Made by a program: the position numbers and the translations under genes. Positions 8,447-17,064 of a stretch of DNA of 64,000 nt are shown here, one piece after another (position 1 is the stretch's first letter; each line of letters begins with the position of its first letter). This stretch comes from Rhizobium sp. Root708 (GTDB taxonomy: Bacteria > Pseudomonadota > Alphaproteobacteria > Rhizobiales > Rhizobiaceae), in the NCBI RefSeq assembly GCF_001429725.1, contig NZ_LMHV01000043.1, positions 638,227-702,226 on the forward strand, read 5' to 3'. The notes under the pieces were generated by a model. That model saw only the letters and a program-made list of their open reading frames with translations. It was not told the DNA's origin and did no database searches.

Positions 8447-8809
8447 ATGAGTGCGAACCGGGTTCTGGTTCTTGAGGATAGCTTGATCATCGCGATGGAG
8501 GCCGAGGATATTCTTCGCGCCATCGGCGTTGAGACGATCCGAATTTGCAGCAGTATCGCGCAGGCGACAGAGGCGCTGGAGGGCGAGCGGTTCGATTTCG
8601 CCTTGCTTGATGTCAACCTCGGAGAAGTGATGAGCTTCGACTTCGCTCGACGTCTTGTCGCGGAGAATATTCCCTTCGGCTTCGTCAGCGGTTACTCCGA
8701 CACATTGGATTTTCCCGAGGAGCTCCAGAACAGGCCGCTGCTCGTCAAGCCGTTCGACGAAACGGCGATGCTGGAATTTCTCCAGAGGCTATTCCCGGCC
8801 GAGGTTTGA
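8447..8809 (+). CDS. Single-domain response regulator (CheY-like)
   Basis: The 120-residue product is a receiver domain alone. It has the acidic pair in VLVLEDS (about 9-11), phospho-acceptor Asp in LLDVNLG, Ser in FVSGYSD in place of the usual Thr/Ser switch, and the invariant Lys in LVKPFD. No output domain or histidine kinase is adjacent, so it probably works by protein-protein contact in a phosphorelay or general-stress pathway. The frame is open upstream to 8234, but family alignment and the ATG at 8447 with aaggg upstream favour the short form. Confidence 0.85.
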   Translation: MSANRVLVLEDSLIIAMEAEDILRAIGVETIRICSSIAQATEALEGERFDFALLDVNLGEVMSFDFARRLVAENIPFGFVSGYSDTLDFPEELQNRPLLVKPFDETAMLEFLQRLFPAEV

Positions 8810-8876
8810 TCGGTTTTCATGACAGAACCGTCTGCTTGCGCTAGGCTGCTGCGAACGAATTAAGGCTTCGTATCTC

Positions 8877-9638
8877 ATGCAGTGGCAGGATCGCGCGATC
8901 ATTCTGGGCATAAAGCGTCACGGCGAGACGAGCGTCATCGCCGAGGTGATGACGAGTGAGCGCGGTCGCCATCTCGGCATGGTGCGTTCCGGACGTTCCC
9001 GCGCGATGCAGCCCGTCCTCCAGCCCGGCAATGAAGTGGAAGCCACCTGGCGGGCCCGGCTTGATGAGCATATCGGCGAGTTTCGGATCGAGCCTGTGAC
9101 GCTGCGCGCCGCGCGCCTCATGGAGACCGCGACCGCGGTATATGGCGTCCAGGCAATGGGCGCTCTGCTCCGGCTGCTGCCCGAGCGTGACCCACATCCA
9201 CACCTGTTTGAAACGTTGGATGTGATCCTCGAGAACCTGCACAATCCGGCCGATGCGGGCGAGCTGTTCGTGCGCTTCGAGTTGGCCGTTCTCAACGATC
9301 TCGGCTTCGGCCTCGATCTGACGGAGTGCGCTGCGACGGGCGCCCGGGCGGATCTGGCTTATGTCTCGCCGAAATCGGGTCGCGCTGTCAGCCGTAGTGC
9401 GGGCGCTCCGTGGGCGGACAAGATGTTCCTGCTGCCGTCATTTCTCGGCGGCGAACAGCGCGAGGCTGCTGACGCCGAGAATCTGTCCGCTGCTTTCCGG
9501 CTGACGGGCTTCTTCCTGCATCGGCACGTCTACGAGCCGCGGGGACTGGAAATGCCGGCGGCGCGAGAAGGTTTTGTTCAGGCGGCGCTGAAAGCGCTGA
9601 AACAACAGGCCTCGACGGACAGCCAGCTCTCGGCCTGA
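8877..9638 (+). CDS. recO: DNA repair protein RecO
   Basis: RecO works with RecF and RecR to load RecA on SSB-coated single-stranded DNA. The 253-residue frame starts MQWQDRAIILGIKRHGETSVIAEVMT, the OB-fold typical of RecO. It continues through LLRLLPERDPHPHLFETLD and the C-terminal segment FELAVLNDLGFGLDL. Position downstream of era is the usual rhizobial order, apart from the three-gene insert here. Confidence 0.93.
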   Translation: MQWQDRAIILGIKRHGETSVIAEVMTSERGRHLGMVRSGRSRAMQPVLQPGNEVEATWRARLDEHIGEFRIEPVTLRAARLMETATAVYGVQAMGALLRLLPERDPHPHLFETLDVILENLHNPADAGELFVRFELAVLNDLGFGLDLTECAATGARADLAYVSPKSGRAVSRSAGAPWADKMFLLPSFLGGEQREAADAENLSAAFRLTGFFLHRHVYEPRGLEMPAAREGFVQAALKALKQQASTDSQLSA

Positions 9639-9737
9639 CTGTTTTTCACCGTTGAAAACCATCATGCAACACAGGTGCTTTACCGCGACCGGCAGCGCTC
9701 CTACTTGCTGACGTGGATAGCAGTCGAGGAGGAAAAG

Positions 9738-10733
9738 ATGCTGACGAAACCAAGTAACGAAACACACCTGCAGCTCTGGGATGGAAGAACTATTCCGCGG
9801 CTTGGCATGGGATGCTGGGCGATCGGTGGCCCCTTTTACGCCGGCGATACACCGCTCGGCTGGGGAGAGGTGGATGATGCCGAGTCGATCGCTGCCATCC
9901 ATCGCGCCATCGAGCTCGGTGTGCGTTTCTTCGACACGGCATCCAATTATGGGGCTGGTCACTCCGAAGAGGTCCTGGGACAGGCGATCGGCAATCGCGA
10001 TGATATCGTCGTCGCAACAAAGTTCGGCTTTGCCACGGACCCGGCGACGAAGCAGGCGACCGGTGCATTCGCCGAACCTGCCTTCATTCGCGATTCGGTG
10101 GAGACGTCGCTGCGATGGCTGCGGCGTGAACGGCTGGATCTCCTGCAGTTTCATCTGAACGATTTTCCGCTCCAGCAGTCCGATGACGTCTTCGAGACAC
10201 TGGAATCGCTCCGCGCGGAGGGAAAGATCGACGCCTTCGGCTGGAGCACGGATTTCCCAGATCGGGCCGAGCGCCAGGCAACGCGTCCTGGCTTCGTTTC
10301 GGTGCAACACACGATGAATGTCTTCGAACCGGCGGATGAGCTCGTGTCGACGGTCGAACGGCACGGCCTGGTATCGATCAATCGCGGCCCGCTGGCGATG
10401 GGACTGCTGAGCGGCAAGTTCACCGCGCAGAAGACCATTGGCGCAAAGGATGTTCGTGCCGCCGCGCTCGACTGGATGGTCTATTTCAAGGACGGGCGCA
10501 TCGCGCCGGAGTTCGCCGCGAAACTCGACGCGGTGCGTGATCTGCTGATGTCTGACGGACGGACGCCGACACAGGGCGCGCTGGCCTGGCTTTGGGCACG
10601 CTCTTCTCGCACATTGCCGATACCCGGCTTCCGCACGGTCGCGCAGGTCGAGGAGAACGTTGGTGCCTTGAGCAAGGGCCCGCTAGCTGCCGAAACGATG
10701 CGCGAGATCGACGTGGCACTGGCGCGCGGTTAG
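9738..10733 (+). CDS. Aldo/keto reductase
   Basis: A 331-residue NAD(P)H-dependent oxidoreductase of the TIM-barrel aldo/keto reductase superfamily. Catalytic-site segments are visible: Asp and Tyr in FFDTASNYGAGHSEEVLG, Lys in VVATKFGF, and His in LLQFHLNDF. The C-terminal stretch LPIPGFRTVAQVEENVGA is the cofactor-binding region. ATG 9738 is preceded by gaggagga, a strong ribosome site. It is monocistronic between recO and the convergent MOSC gene. The substrate cannot be inferred from sequence. Confidence 0.92.
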   Translation: MLTKPSNETHLQLWDGRTIPRLGMGCWAIGGPFYAGDTPLGWGEVDDAESIAAIHRAIELGVRFFDTASNYGAGHSEEVLGQAIGNRDDIVVATKFGFATDPATKQATGAFAEPAFIRDSVETSLRWLRRERLDLLQFHLNDFPLQQSDDVFETLESLRAEGKIDAFGWSTDFPDRAERQATRPGFVSVQHTMNVFEPADELVSTVERHGLVSINRGPLAMGLLSGKFTAQKTIGAKDVRAAALDWMVYFKDGRIAPEFAAKLDAVRDLLMSDGRTPTQGALAWLWARSSRTLPIPGFRTVAQVEENVGALSKGPLAAETMREIDVALARG

Positions 10734-10759
10734 TACGCTCTTAGTGCGCCCCGGCGCGG

Positions 10760-11620
10760 TTACCGTGCCTTTGTGCCGCGTACCTTCATGGGCCACGCTT
10801 CCGATCGCTCTTCGAGAACGGAGACGGCGTCCCCGACCGAAATCGTACCGGTACCGCGCGGCGTAACGTTCCAGCCGAACAGCGGGCCGGGTACGCGCCG
10901 GTCGCCGGACATGCGAATGCGGCCCATCGCGGGCATCGGGTTGGGCACCTCGCGGGAGCCGGTCTGCTGATCCTGCGTCGTCATGATGCAACGCGCGCAA
11001 GGCTTCACGAGATCGAACCGCATCCCGCCGATCTCGATCGCGGTCCATCCGTCCTCGGCCCATGCCTCGTCGCTATCGATGACGATGTTTGGTCGGAAGC
11101 GTTCCATGCCGACGCTGCCTTCGCCATGCGCGGCGAGGTCGGCATTCAGGGCCTGCAGCGACGCGGTCGTGGTGACGAGGATCTGATAGCCGTCTGCGAA
11201 GGTGACAGGCGTTCCGTCTCCTGCCCACTCCGCGCTTGCCGTGCGCTTGGCATCGCCATCGAAGAAGACCAGCCGCACGTCGCGACCAAGCCACTCCGAA
11301 AGAGTCTGGTTGCTCTCGTCGTCGGCGACTGCGGCATTGACGGCCGTCTTCCAGATCTCGACGTCGAGCCGACGCTCGGACGAAAAGCTGGGCCGGATGG
11401 GTTGGTTGTCGGATAAAGCGAGCTTGAGATCGTCCCCATCGAGAACCGCTTCGATACGCGCAAGCGTCGGCAGTTCGCGCTGCGTGATGCAGTGGCCCGC
11501 CGGATCGGTGATCATCGCACGCCGATCGCCTGGCAATCCGAAGGCGCCGATCTCGGTGGTCTGCAAGGCAATCGCCCGGCCACTCTTGAGCGGATATACG
11601 AAGAGATCACTGATGCGCAT
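10760..11620 (-). CDS. MOSC domain protein
   Basis: A 286-residue protein with a MOSC N-terminal beta-barrel (MRISDLFVYPLKSGRAI) and a C-terminal MOSC domain containing the conserved cysteine region VKPCARCIMTT and a late NVTPRGTGTISVGD. MOSC domains bind molybdenum cofactor or transfer sulfur; relatives include the mARC amidoxime reductases and YcbX. This protein lacks the C-terminal 2Fe-2S ferredoxin domain seen in YcbX. The HD-domain gene upstream ends 9 nt before its start, so they are likely co-transcribed. Confidence 0.9.
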   Translation of the reverse strand: MRISDLFVYPLKSGRAIALQTTEIGAFGLPGDRRAMITDPAGHCITQRELPTLARIEAVLDGDDLKLALSDNQPIRPSFSSERRLDVEIWKTAVNAAVADDESNQTLSEWLGRDVRLVFFDGDAKRTASAEWAGDGTPVTFADGYQILVTTTASLQALNADLAAHGEGSVGMERFRPNIVIDSDEAWAEDGWTAIEIGGMRFDLVKPCARCIMTTQDQQTGSREVPNPMPAMGRIRMSGDRRVPGPLFGWNVTPRGTGTISVGDAVSVLEERSEAWPMKVRGTKAR

Positions 11621-11629
11621 CGGGAACTC

Positions 11630-12274
11630 CTAGATTTCGTCCATGAAGGCCGCGAGAAAATCGCGCAGCCGCTCGTCGCGTTCGGCGGCAAGCGCTTTGC
11701 CGCTCTCGGTCTTGAAACCATCGACGAGCTTGAAGAGCTTCGTCTGGAAATGATCGATCACGTAGCGTCGGTCGTCGAGCGGACGATTTTCGCCGGAGGG
11801 GTCGAGCGGGTCGTAGAGCAGGGAGGACATCCGCCCCCCGATATAGAAGCACCGGCCTGCGCCAACCATGCCGATCGCATCGAGTCGATCCGCATCCTGC
11901 AGGATCCGCGCCTCCAACGTCTCCGGCGCGATGTTTGCCGAGAAGCTGTGAGCGGTGATCGCGTGTTCGACGACCGCAATATCGGCAGGCGACCAGCCGA
12001 GGTCGGCCAGAACACCGGCCGCCTTCTCAGCGGCAAGCGCTGAGGCCTTCGAGCGCAGTGGTGAGTTCTTCTCGACGGCGACGCAATCGTGCAGAAGCAC
12101 GGCGGCTGCGAGGATCCTCGCGTCTCCGCCTTCCTTGGCCTGGATGCGCATCGCATTCTTGAAGACCCGCAGGATATGCGCGAGGTCGTGCGAACCGTCG
12201 TCGCCCTCATAGGCGTGAGGAATGAGCTGCGAAGCTAAATTTTCGAAAGGGGAGAAGGCTTTGGCCGCGAACAT
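11630..12274 (-). CDS. HD-domain metal-dependent phosphohydrolase
   Basis: A 214-residue protein with the HD metal-binding pattern: SHDLAHILRV (H29-D30 and H33), then VLLHDC (about 61-66), and a late DADRLDAIGMVGAGR. This layout matches YedJ-like/HDIG-related hydrolases acting on nucleotides or other phosphate esters. It lies upstream of the MOSC gene with only a 9-nt gap. The specific substrate is not predictable. Confidence 0.88.
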   Translation of the reverse strand: MFAAKAFSPFENLASQLIPHAYEGDDGSHDLAHILRVFKNAMRIQAKEGGDARILAAAVLLHDCVAVEKNSPLRSKASALAAEKAAGVLADLGWSPADIAVVEHAITAHSFSANIAPETLEARILQDADRLDAIGMVGAGRCFYIGGRMSSLLYDPLDPSGENRPLDDRRYVIDHFQTKLFKLVDGFKTESGKALAAERDERLRDFLAAFMDEI

Positions 12275-12343
12275 GAATAAAACCGTGAGGATGATGTCGG
12301 TATCCTCATAGCGGCGGGCGTCCCGGCTTGCAACGACGTCCGA

Positions 12344-14221
12344 TCAACTCGCCTTAGCGCCGCGCGTTTCCCAGCCGCTGGAAAGTAGCTTCGGCACTTC
12401 CGCCAAAGGACGCGGCGGGCTGATGTGGTAACCTTGGATCTCGTCGCAGGCCTCCTGCTCGAGCAGGGCCAGCTGTTCGCCGGTTTCGACGCCTTCGACG
12501 GTGACGCGCATGCCGAGCGCGTCGCCAAGCAGAATGATGGCGCGAATGATCGCGAAGGCCTCGCGATTCTCGACGATGTCGGTCACGAACGACTTGTCGA
12601 TCTTGATCTTGTCGAAGGGGAAGCTGCTCAGATAGCTGAGTGAGGAGTATCCGGTGCCGAAGTCGTCCATGGCGATCCGAAGCCCGCGTTGCTTCAAAGC
12701 GTGCAGGATAGGCAGCGCTTCCTCACGGTTTTCCATCAACACGCTTTCGGTAATTTCGATTTCGAGCCGTTCCGGGGCGAGGCCTGAGGTCGTCAGGGCC
12801 GTCGCTATGTCCTCGGGAAGGTTGCCGTGGGTGAACTGGATCGCCGACACGTTGACCGCAACCTTGACGTCCTCGGACCAGCCCGCCGCATCCGTGCAAG
12901 CCTGCAGGAGCACCCATCGACCGATATCGACGATCAACCCAAGTTCCTCGGCAAGCGGGATGAAATCGACCGGCGAAACCCGCCCGCGGGTCGGATGATT
13001 CCAGCGCAACAAAGCCTCGAAGCCGCAGATGCGCTGTGCGCCGATATCGAAAAGCGGTTGATAGTTGAGCTCGAACTCGTGATTCGCGACTGCCTTGCGC
13101 AAGTCGGCTTCGAGCGTGTGGCGCACTTCCAGCTGCGCTTCCATCTCGTTGGTAAAGAAGCGCTCGCCGCGTCGGCCCGCCGTCTTGGCATGGGATAGCG
13201 CGACACCGGCATGCTTCAGAAGTACATCGGTATCGACGCCGTCCTGCGGGCTGATGGCAATGCCCATGGAGACGCTGAGCTCGACAGCTTTCTCGCCGCG
13301 AAAGAAGGGCTCCGCAAGTTCGCGCCGGATTTGCTCGGCGAGAGCGGTGACGTTCCAGGGCTGTTGCCGCCCGCACTGAAGGATCGCAAATTCGTCGGAG
13401 CCGAGACGGGCGAGAATGTTGCCTTCGCCAGCCGTGAGCCGAAGCCGTTCGGCCACCTGTCGCAGGATCTTGTCGCCTGCTGCCACGCCAAGGGTGTTGT
13501 TGACCGACTTGAAGCGGTCGAGATTGAGGTGAACGAGAGCGATCGCTTCATCCGCCTTGCGTGCGCTGAGGGCTGCTTCGACCCGCCCTCGAAAACTCAG
13601 CCGATTCGGAAGGCCGGTCAGCGGATCGTGATGCGCCAGGAAGGCGATCCGTTCCGCGGCTTTCCGATCGGCGGTAACATCGGCATGGATTGAAATATTG
13701 CTGCCGTCGGGCAGGACGGTCACGACACTCTGGATCAGCCGGCCGTCGTTCAAGCTCCATTCGCGCCGGCGGATCCGTCCGCCGTCCGAGATGTCGCGTG
13801 GCTCTGTCGTTTGCCGTGTTTCCGGCATCTCGGTTCCGGCGATCCTGGCGATCAGTGAGCGCATCGTCGCGCCGGGCGCGACGTCCTTCTCGTCGAAGCC
13901 GAACAGCTGCTGAAACCGGATGTTGCAGAGGATGAGCTTTTGATCGGTATCGAAAACGCTGAGCCCGAGCGGAAGATGGTTCAGGACGATCTCAAGCAGT
14001 CGCTTTTGCTCGGAGAGTGCTTCTGTCGCCGAGGAGAGGGCGCCTTGCAGCAGTTCGTTGTCGTCCTGGGTGGCGCTGGCACGCTTTTCTACATCTCGCC
14101 GCCGGGTGGCGTACTGCTTGCAGGTGTCGACGACGAGGTCGACGAGGCGCTGCCCCTCGGTAGAAGGATGATGTCCCAGGGCTTCGGCACACTGCTCGCG
14201 GAAGAGCGCTTCAGCTTCCAT
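12344..14221 (-). CDS. PAS-GGDEF-EAL protein, probable c-di-GMP phosphodiesterase
   Basis: This 625-residue cytoplasmic protein has an N-terminal coiled segment, a PAS domain (about 75-185), a GGDEF domain (about 190-355) and an EAL domain (about 365-610). The GGDEF motif is GSDEF (274-278), and the metal-binding Asp of the usual DLDRFK motif is Asn233 (LNLDRFK), so cyclase activity is doubtful. The EAL domain looks intact: E402-A403-L404, VAVNVSA, EIEITES, DDFGTGYSS, KIDKSF and EGVET. The likely role is c-di-GMP hydrolysis, possibly tuned by GTP bound to the degenerate GGDEF and by the PAS ligand. It is divergent from the EF-hand gene. Confidence 0.92.
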   Translation of the reverse strand: MEAEALFREQCAEALGHHPSTEGQRLVDLVVDTCKQYATRRRDVEKRASATQDDNELLQGALSSATEALSEQKRLLEIVLNHLPLGLSVFDTDQKLILCNIRFQQLFGFDEKDVAPGATMRSLIARIAGTEMPETRQTTEPRDISDGGRIRRREWSLNDGRLIQSVVTVLPDGSNISIHADVTADRKAAERIAFLAHHDPLTGLPNRLSFRGRVEAALSARKADEAIALVHLNLDRFKSVNNTLGVAAGDKILRQVAERLRLTAGEGNILARLGSDEFAILQCGRQQPWNVTALAEQIRRELAEPFFRGEKAVELSVSMGIAISPQDGVDTDVLLKHAGVALSHAKTAGRRGERFFTNEMEAQLEVRHTLEADLRKAVANHEFELNYQPLFDIGAQRICGFEALLRWNHPTRGRVSPVDFIPLAEELGLIVDIGRWVLLQACTDAAGWSEDVKVAVNVSAIQFTHGNLPEDIATALTTSGLAPERLEIEITESVLMENREEALPILHALKQRGLRIAMDDFGTGYSSLSYLSSFPFDKIKIDKSFVTDIVENREAFAIIRAIILLGDALGMRVTVEGVETGEQLALLEQEACDEIQGYHISPPRPLAEVPKLLSSGWETRGAKAS

Positions 14222-14677
14222 GCCTGTTCACCTTCGCGTCACCGACGCACCGCCGATTGATGAAGCCTTGTTGCATCGGAGCAGGTAAGCCGGGTGCGGC
14301 GAGAATGGCGCGCGAAGAAATTGATGCAGTTTCCAAGGCAATTGATTTCACAATTAAAAATTGAATACATGCGAACAGCTCGGTACTTACAATCCTCCGG
14401 TCGAATTAATATTCGGTTGCAGTGCGGGAAAATATATAACGTTGGCTATATTTTATAGCGCCAAAATCGGACGGAAAACGCTACATTTTGGTCCGGGAAA
14501 GTGCTGCGACCGTTTTGCGGTGCGAATAAAGTCACACTTTGTCAATCATCGTTAATGGACCATTAACAGCTTATTGACGGGTCGGGCAAATCAGTTTATC
14601 GACCCTTCTAGTTGTGATTTTCCCTATTGGTATTGCGTACAGACAATCATCGGCGAAGGCGGTGAACGGAGGTTTGT
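14222..14677. promoter_or_regulatory. AT-rich divergent intergenic region (456 bp)
   Basis: No convincing gene is present; a 64-codon frame at 14361-14555 has no ribosome site or family pattern. The region is clearly more AT-rich than its surroundings. It holds the dyad gctata-ttt-tatagc (14445-14459), a CtrA-type box (14552-14567) and a TTGACG (14574-14579) that could serve as -35 for the EF-hand gene. It should carry the promoters for both the EAL-protein gene and the EF-hand gene. Confidence 0.6.
14552..14567 (+). promoter_or_regulatory. CtrA-type binding site (TTAA-N7-TTAAC)
   Basis: TTAATGGACCATTAAC matches the published alphaproteobacterial CtrA consensus TTAA-N7-TTAAC exactly and also forms an 8-bp inverted repeat with the preceding G. 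It is 7 bp upstream of TTGACG and about 110 bp upstream of the EF-hand gene start. The match is seen in the sequence; binding is inference. Confidence 0.6.
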
Positions 14678-14992
14678 ATGAACAGTGTTTCATCTGTTTC
14701 GGATACGTCCTATGCCTATCTGGCGACGCTCTCGAGACTCGACACGAATGGCGACGGCGTTCTGAGCCGTGGCGAACTGGCGGCTGATGATAAGCCCGGT
14801 ATTCTTACCCAATTGAACGACGGTGAACAGGGGCAGGATGCCTCACCGAAGCTTTCCGACGGCGTGCTCGCATTCATGATGCGTGCGCGAGAGAGCGGTG
14901 GCGTGAATTTCTTCTCGCAGGATACGTCCAAGAATACGGACGATCTCTACAAAAATACCTATGGTCAGTACGACCTGGACATCGCGTCCTAG
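14678..14992 (+). CDS. Small EF-hand calcium-binding protein
   Basis: A 104-residue protein with one canonical EF-hand loop from D22 to E33 (DTNGDGVLSRGE). Ligands are at loop positions 1 (D22), 3 (N24), 5 (D26), 9 (S30) and 12 (E33). There is no signal peptide or membrane segment. The C terminus is polar and Asp/Asn-rich with no second clear loop, so the protein may dimerise to pair EF-hands. ATG 14678 is preceded by cggaggtttgt. A perfect CtrA-type box upstream suggests cell-cycle control, and a terminator follows at 15019. Similar short EF-hand proteins occur in rhizobia; function is unknown. Confidence 0.8.
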   Translation: MNSVSSVSDTSYAYLATLSRLDTNGDGVLSRGELAADDKPGILTQLNDGEQGQDASPKLSDGVLAFMMRARESGGVNFFSQDTSKNTDDLYKNTYGQYDLDIAS

Positions 14993-15018
14993 GGTATTGC
15001 CGCAGAATGCGTACAATG

Positions 15019-15047
15019 AGCCGGCCTTTGGTCGGCTTTTTGTTTTT
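15019..15047 (+). terminator. Terminator after EF-hand gene
   Basis: The stem agccg.../...cggct (15019-15037) is followed by tttttgttttt. It separates the EF-hand gene from sodC. Confidence 0.8.
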
Positions 15048-15112
15048 GGCGCCGGCGGAACCGCCCTTGGCGACGTGCGTTCGTGTTCGACAAGCAATGA
15101 GGAGGGAATATC

Positions 15113-15631
15113 ATGAGCAGTATCGTGCGCTCACTCGCGCTGATTGGATTTGCGACAGTCGCTACCCTTGCAATGGCACAGGACAAGCAGACCGCGACAG
15201 CGGACTTCGTCGGCAAGGACGGCAAGGAGGACGGCCGTGCCACGCTCACGGCTGCGGCTGGCGGTGGCGTGTTGATGGAAGTGGAGGTCACGGGCCTTCC
15301 GGCCAACAAATGGGTGGCCTTCCATGTCCACGAAACCGGCAAGTGCGACGCGGCATCGCATCACGAATCGGCGGGCAAGCACTTCAACCCGACCGATGCT
15401 GAGCACGGTCTGCTCGCGGCCAAGGGGCCGCACGCTGGCGACATGCCGAACCAGTATGTCGGTCCCGACGGCATCCTGCGTGCTCAGGTTTTCGATAGCA
15501 TGGTCACGCTTGACGACAAGAAGACCGGCATTCGCGGCAGAGCGTTGATGATCCACGCCAATTCCGACGACTACCGCAGCCAGCCGGCCGGCGATGCGGG
15601 CGAGCGGCTGGCATGCGGCGTCATCAAGTAG
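15113..15631 (+). CDS. sodC: Cu/Zn superoxide dismutase, periplasmic
   Basis: This enzyme dismutates superoxide in the periplasm. The 172-residue precursor has a signal peptide (about 1-22, cleavage after AMA). Copper ligands are H71, H73 and H148, the bridging ligand is H90, and zinc ligands are H98, H107 and D110. The disulfide pair is C78 and C168, and the substrate-guiding Arg is in GERLACG. A gaggaggga ribosome site precedes ATG 15113. A 16-bp palindrome (15628-15643) overlaps the stop but lacks a T-tract. Confidence 0.95.
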   Translation: MSSIVRSLALIGFATVATLAMAQDKQTATADFVGKDGKEDGRATLTAAAGGGVLMEVEVTGLPANKWVAFHVHETGKCDAASHHESAGKHFNPTDAEHGLLAAKGPHAGDMPNQYVGPDGILRAQVFDSMVTLDDKKTGIRGRALMIHANSDDYRSQPAGDAGERLACGVIK

Positions 15632-15656
15632 CGGCGCCGCTACCTGAAAAGCGCGC

Positions 15657-16484
15657 TTAGAGGATTGGCAGCCCTTTCTGATCGAAGGTCGATTTCATCC
15701 GGCCGAGCAGGTCGCGGCGCGTTTCGTCCCATTCGACGGTCTTCGTCCAGTAGCGCATGGTGATTGTCGTCTTGTCGGCGGCAACTGTTTCGACGAACAC
15801 CGTTGGCTTGGGGTTGGATTGTACTCGCTTGTCGGACTTGGCAAGATCGGTAAGCGCATCCATGGCGAGAGTGATCTGCTCGCCATTTCCCACATTCACC
15901 GTCAGTTCGCCCTTGCGGGTGGCTTCGCGGCTGTAGTTGGTGATCGGCGTGTTCCACAGGATCGAGTTTGGAGCCAGAAGGTAAAGCCCATCGGCGGTCC
16001 GCAGCTCGGTCGCAAACAGCCCGATTTCCCGGACGGTGCCGGCGACATTGCTGGTCGAGATATATTCCCCGACCCGGAACGGGCGCAGGATCAGAAGCAT
16101 GATGCCGGCCGCGATATTCTGCAGCGTTCCCTGTAGCGCAAGGCCGATCGCCAGGCCGGCGGCGCCGAGTGCGGCGATGATCGATGCCGTCTGGACGCCG
16201 AACTGGCCGAGCACCGTAATGAACACCAGAATGAGCAGGCCATAGTGCAACACGTTGGCAAAGAAGCGCGCCAGCGTCTCGTCGATCCCGCGAACGCGAG
16301 AGATTCCCTCGAACGCCCAGCGGCTGATGAAGTTTGCCATCAACCAGCCGAGAACGAGCAGGATGATCGCGCCGAGGATGGAGAATGAATATTCCACCGC
16401 AAGCGCGCTTGCCTGATTGAGAGCGGTACGTGTCGCCAGAATTACGTCGGTTGCCTGTTGTTCCATGATCTCGCCGGTCGTCAT
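15657..16484 (-). CDS. Small-conductance mechanosensitive channel (MscS family)
   Basis: A 275-residue channel with three predicted membrane helices (about 30-53, 75-98 and 105-130). The pore-lining helix has the Ala/Gly-rich pattern GAAGLAIGLALQG followed by NIAAGIMLL, and then the beta domain begins (PFRVGEYISTSNVAGTV). It releases osmolytes on hypo-osmotic shock. The gene is last in a minus-strand series, 49 nt downstream of the phosphatase gene. Confidence 0.92.
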   Translation of the reverse strand: MTTGEIMEQQATDVILATRTALNQASALAVEYSFSILGAIILLVLGWLMANFISRWAFEGISRVRGIDETLARFFANVLHYGLLILVFITVLGQFGVQTASIIAALGAAGLAIGLALQGTLQNIAAGIMLLILRPFRVGEYISTSNVAGTVREIGLFATELRTADGLYLLAPNSILWNTPITNYSREATRKGELTVNVGNGEQITLAMDALTDLAKSDKRVQSNPKPTVFVETVAADKTTITMRYWTKTVEWDETRRDLLGRMKSTFDQKGLPIL

Positions 16485-16533
16485 TGTCGATAGACCCGGC
16501 TACATGGGGCAGCCTGCCGATGGCGTCAACCGA

Positions 16534-17064
16534 TCAAGAGGCGGCGGCAACCTGCAGCGGCAAGACGAATGGCGCATTGCCATCGGCATCCGCACCTCTG
16601 CCGATCGCGCGCACGGCCTCGACCAGCCGGCCCTTTCGTTCAAGTAGCCGGTCGCCGATTTGCACGATCCTGAGGTTCGGGCTGGCAAAGGGCGACGCCT
16701 GGCGCAGTCGCCGTGCGAGGTCTTCCTCGCTTTGATCCGGTTCGAGTGCCAGCGCCGCCACGAGGGCTGCCGCGGGAGAGCGCGAAACGCCCATCCAGCA
16801 ATGGATGAGGAGAGGCGCCGATTGGTCCCAGCTCGCTGCGAAGTCGATGATCTCCCGAACATGCGTCTCGTCCGGCGCGACAAGCCCACCGGTGCCCTTG
16901 AAGGCAATGTCGTTCATGTTCAGCAGCAGATGTCGCTCCGCCTTGATGACGGCAGGCCGGTGAAACAACTGCTCTTTCGCCATCAGGCTGATCATCTCGC
17001 GGGCGCCATGGCGGACAGCCATTTCGGCGATGCGCGAGAGCGGAGCAACTACGATCCTTGTCAT
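16534..17064 (-). CDS. Tyrosine/dual-specificity phosphatase-like protein
   Basis: A 176-residue protein with the Cys-based phosphatase loop HCWMGVSRS (C89-X5-R95) and a candidate general acid in MNDIAF (D52). It lacks other domains and membrane segments. The true start is ATG 17064, which overlaps the stop of the upstream HD hydrolase gene by 4 nt. The family includes rhizobial proteins annotated as tyrosine phosphatases; real substrates could be protein phosphotyrosine, phosphoinositide-like or nucleotide phosphates. It belongs to the ygfZ-yfbR-like operon. Confidence 0.85.
   Translation of the reverse strand: MTRIVVAPLSRIAEMAVRHGAREMISLMAKEQLFHRPAVIKAERHLLLNMNDIAFKGTGGLVAPDETHVREIIDFAASWDQSAPLLIHCWMGVSRSPAAALVAALALEPDQSEEDLARRLRQASPFASPNLRIVQIGDRLLERKGRLVEAVRAIGRGADADGNAPFVLPLQVAAAS

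Noticed and set aside
14361..14555. 64-codon frame in the AT-rich gap
   Set aside because: No ribosome site, atypical residue composition, and it covers likely promoter sequence.
15628..15643. Palindrome over the sodC stop considered as terminator
   Set aside because: It has no loop and no T-tract, so it is only a short dyad.
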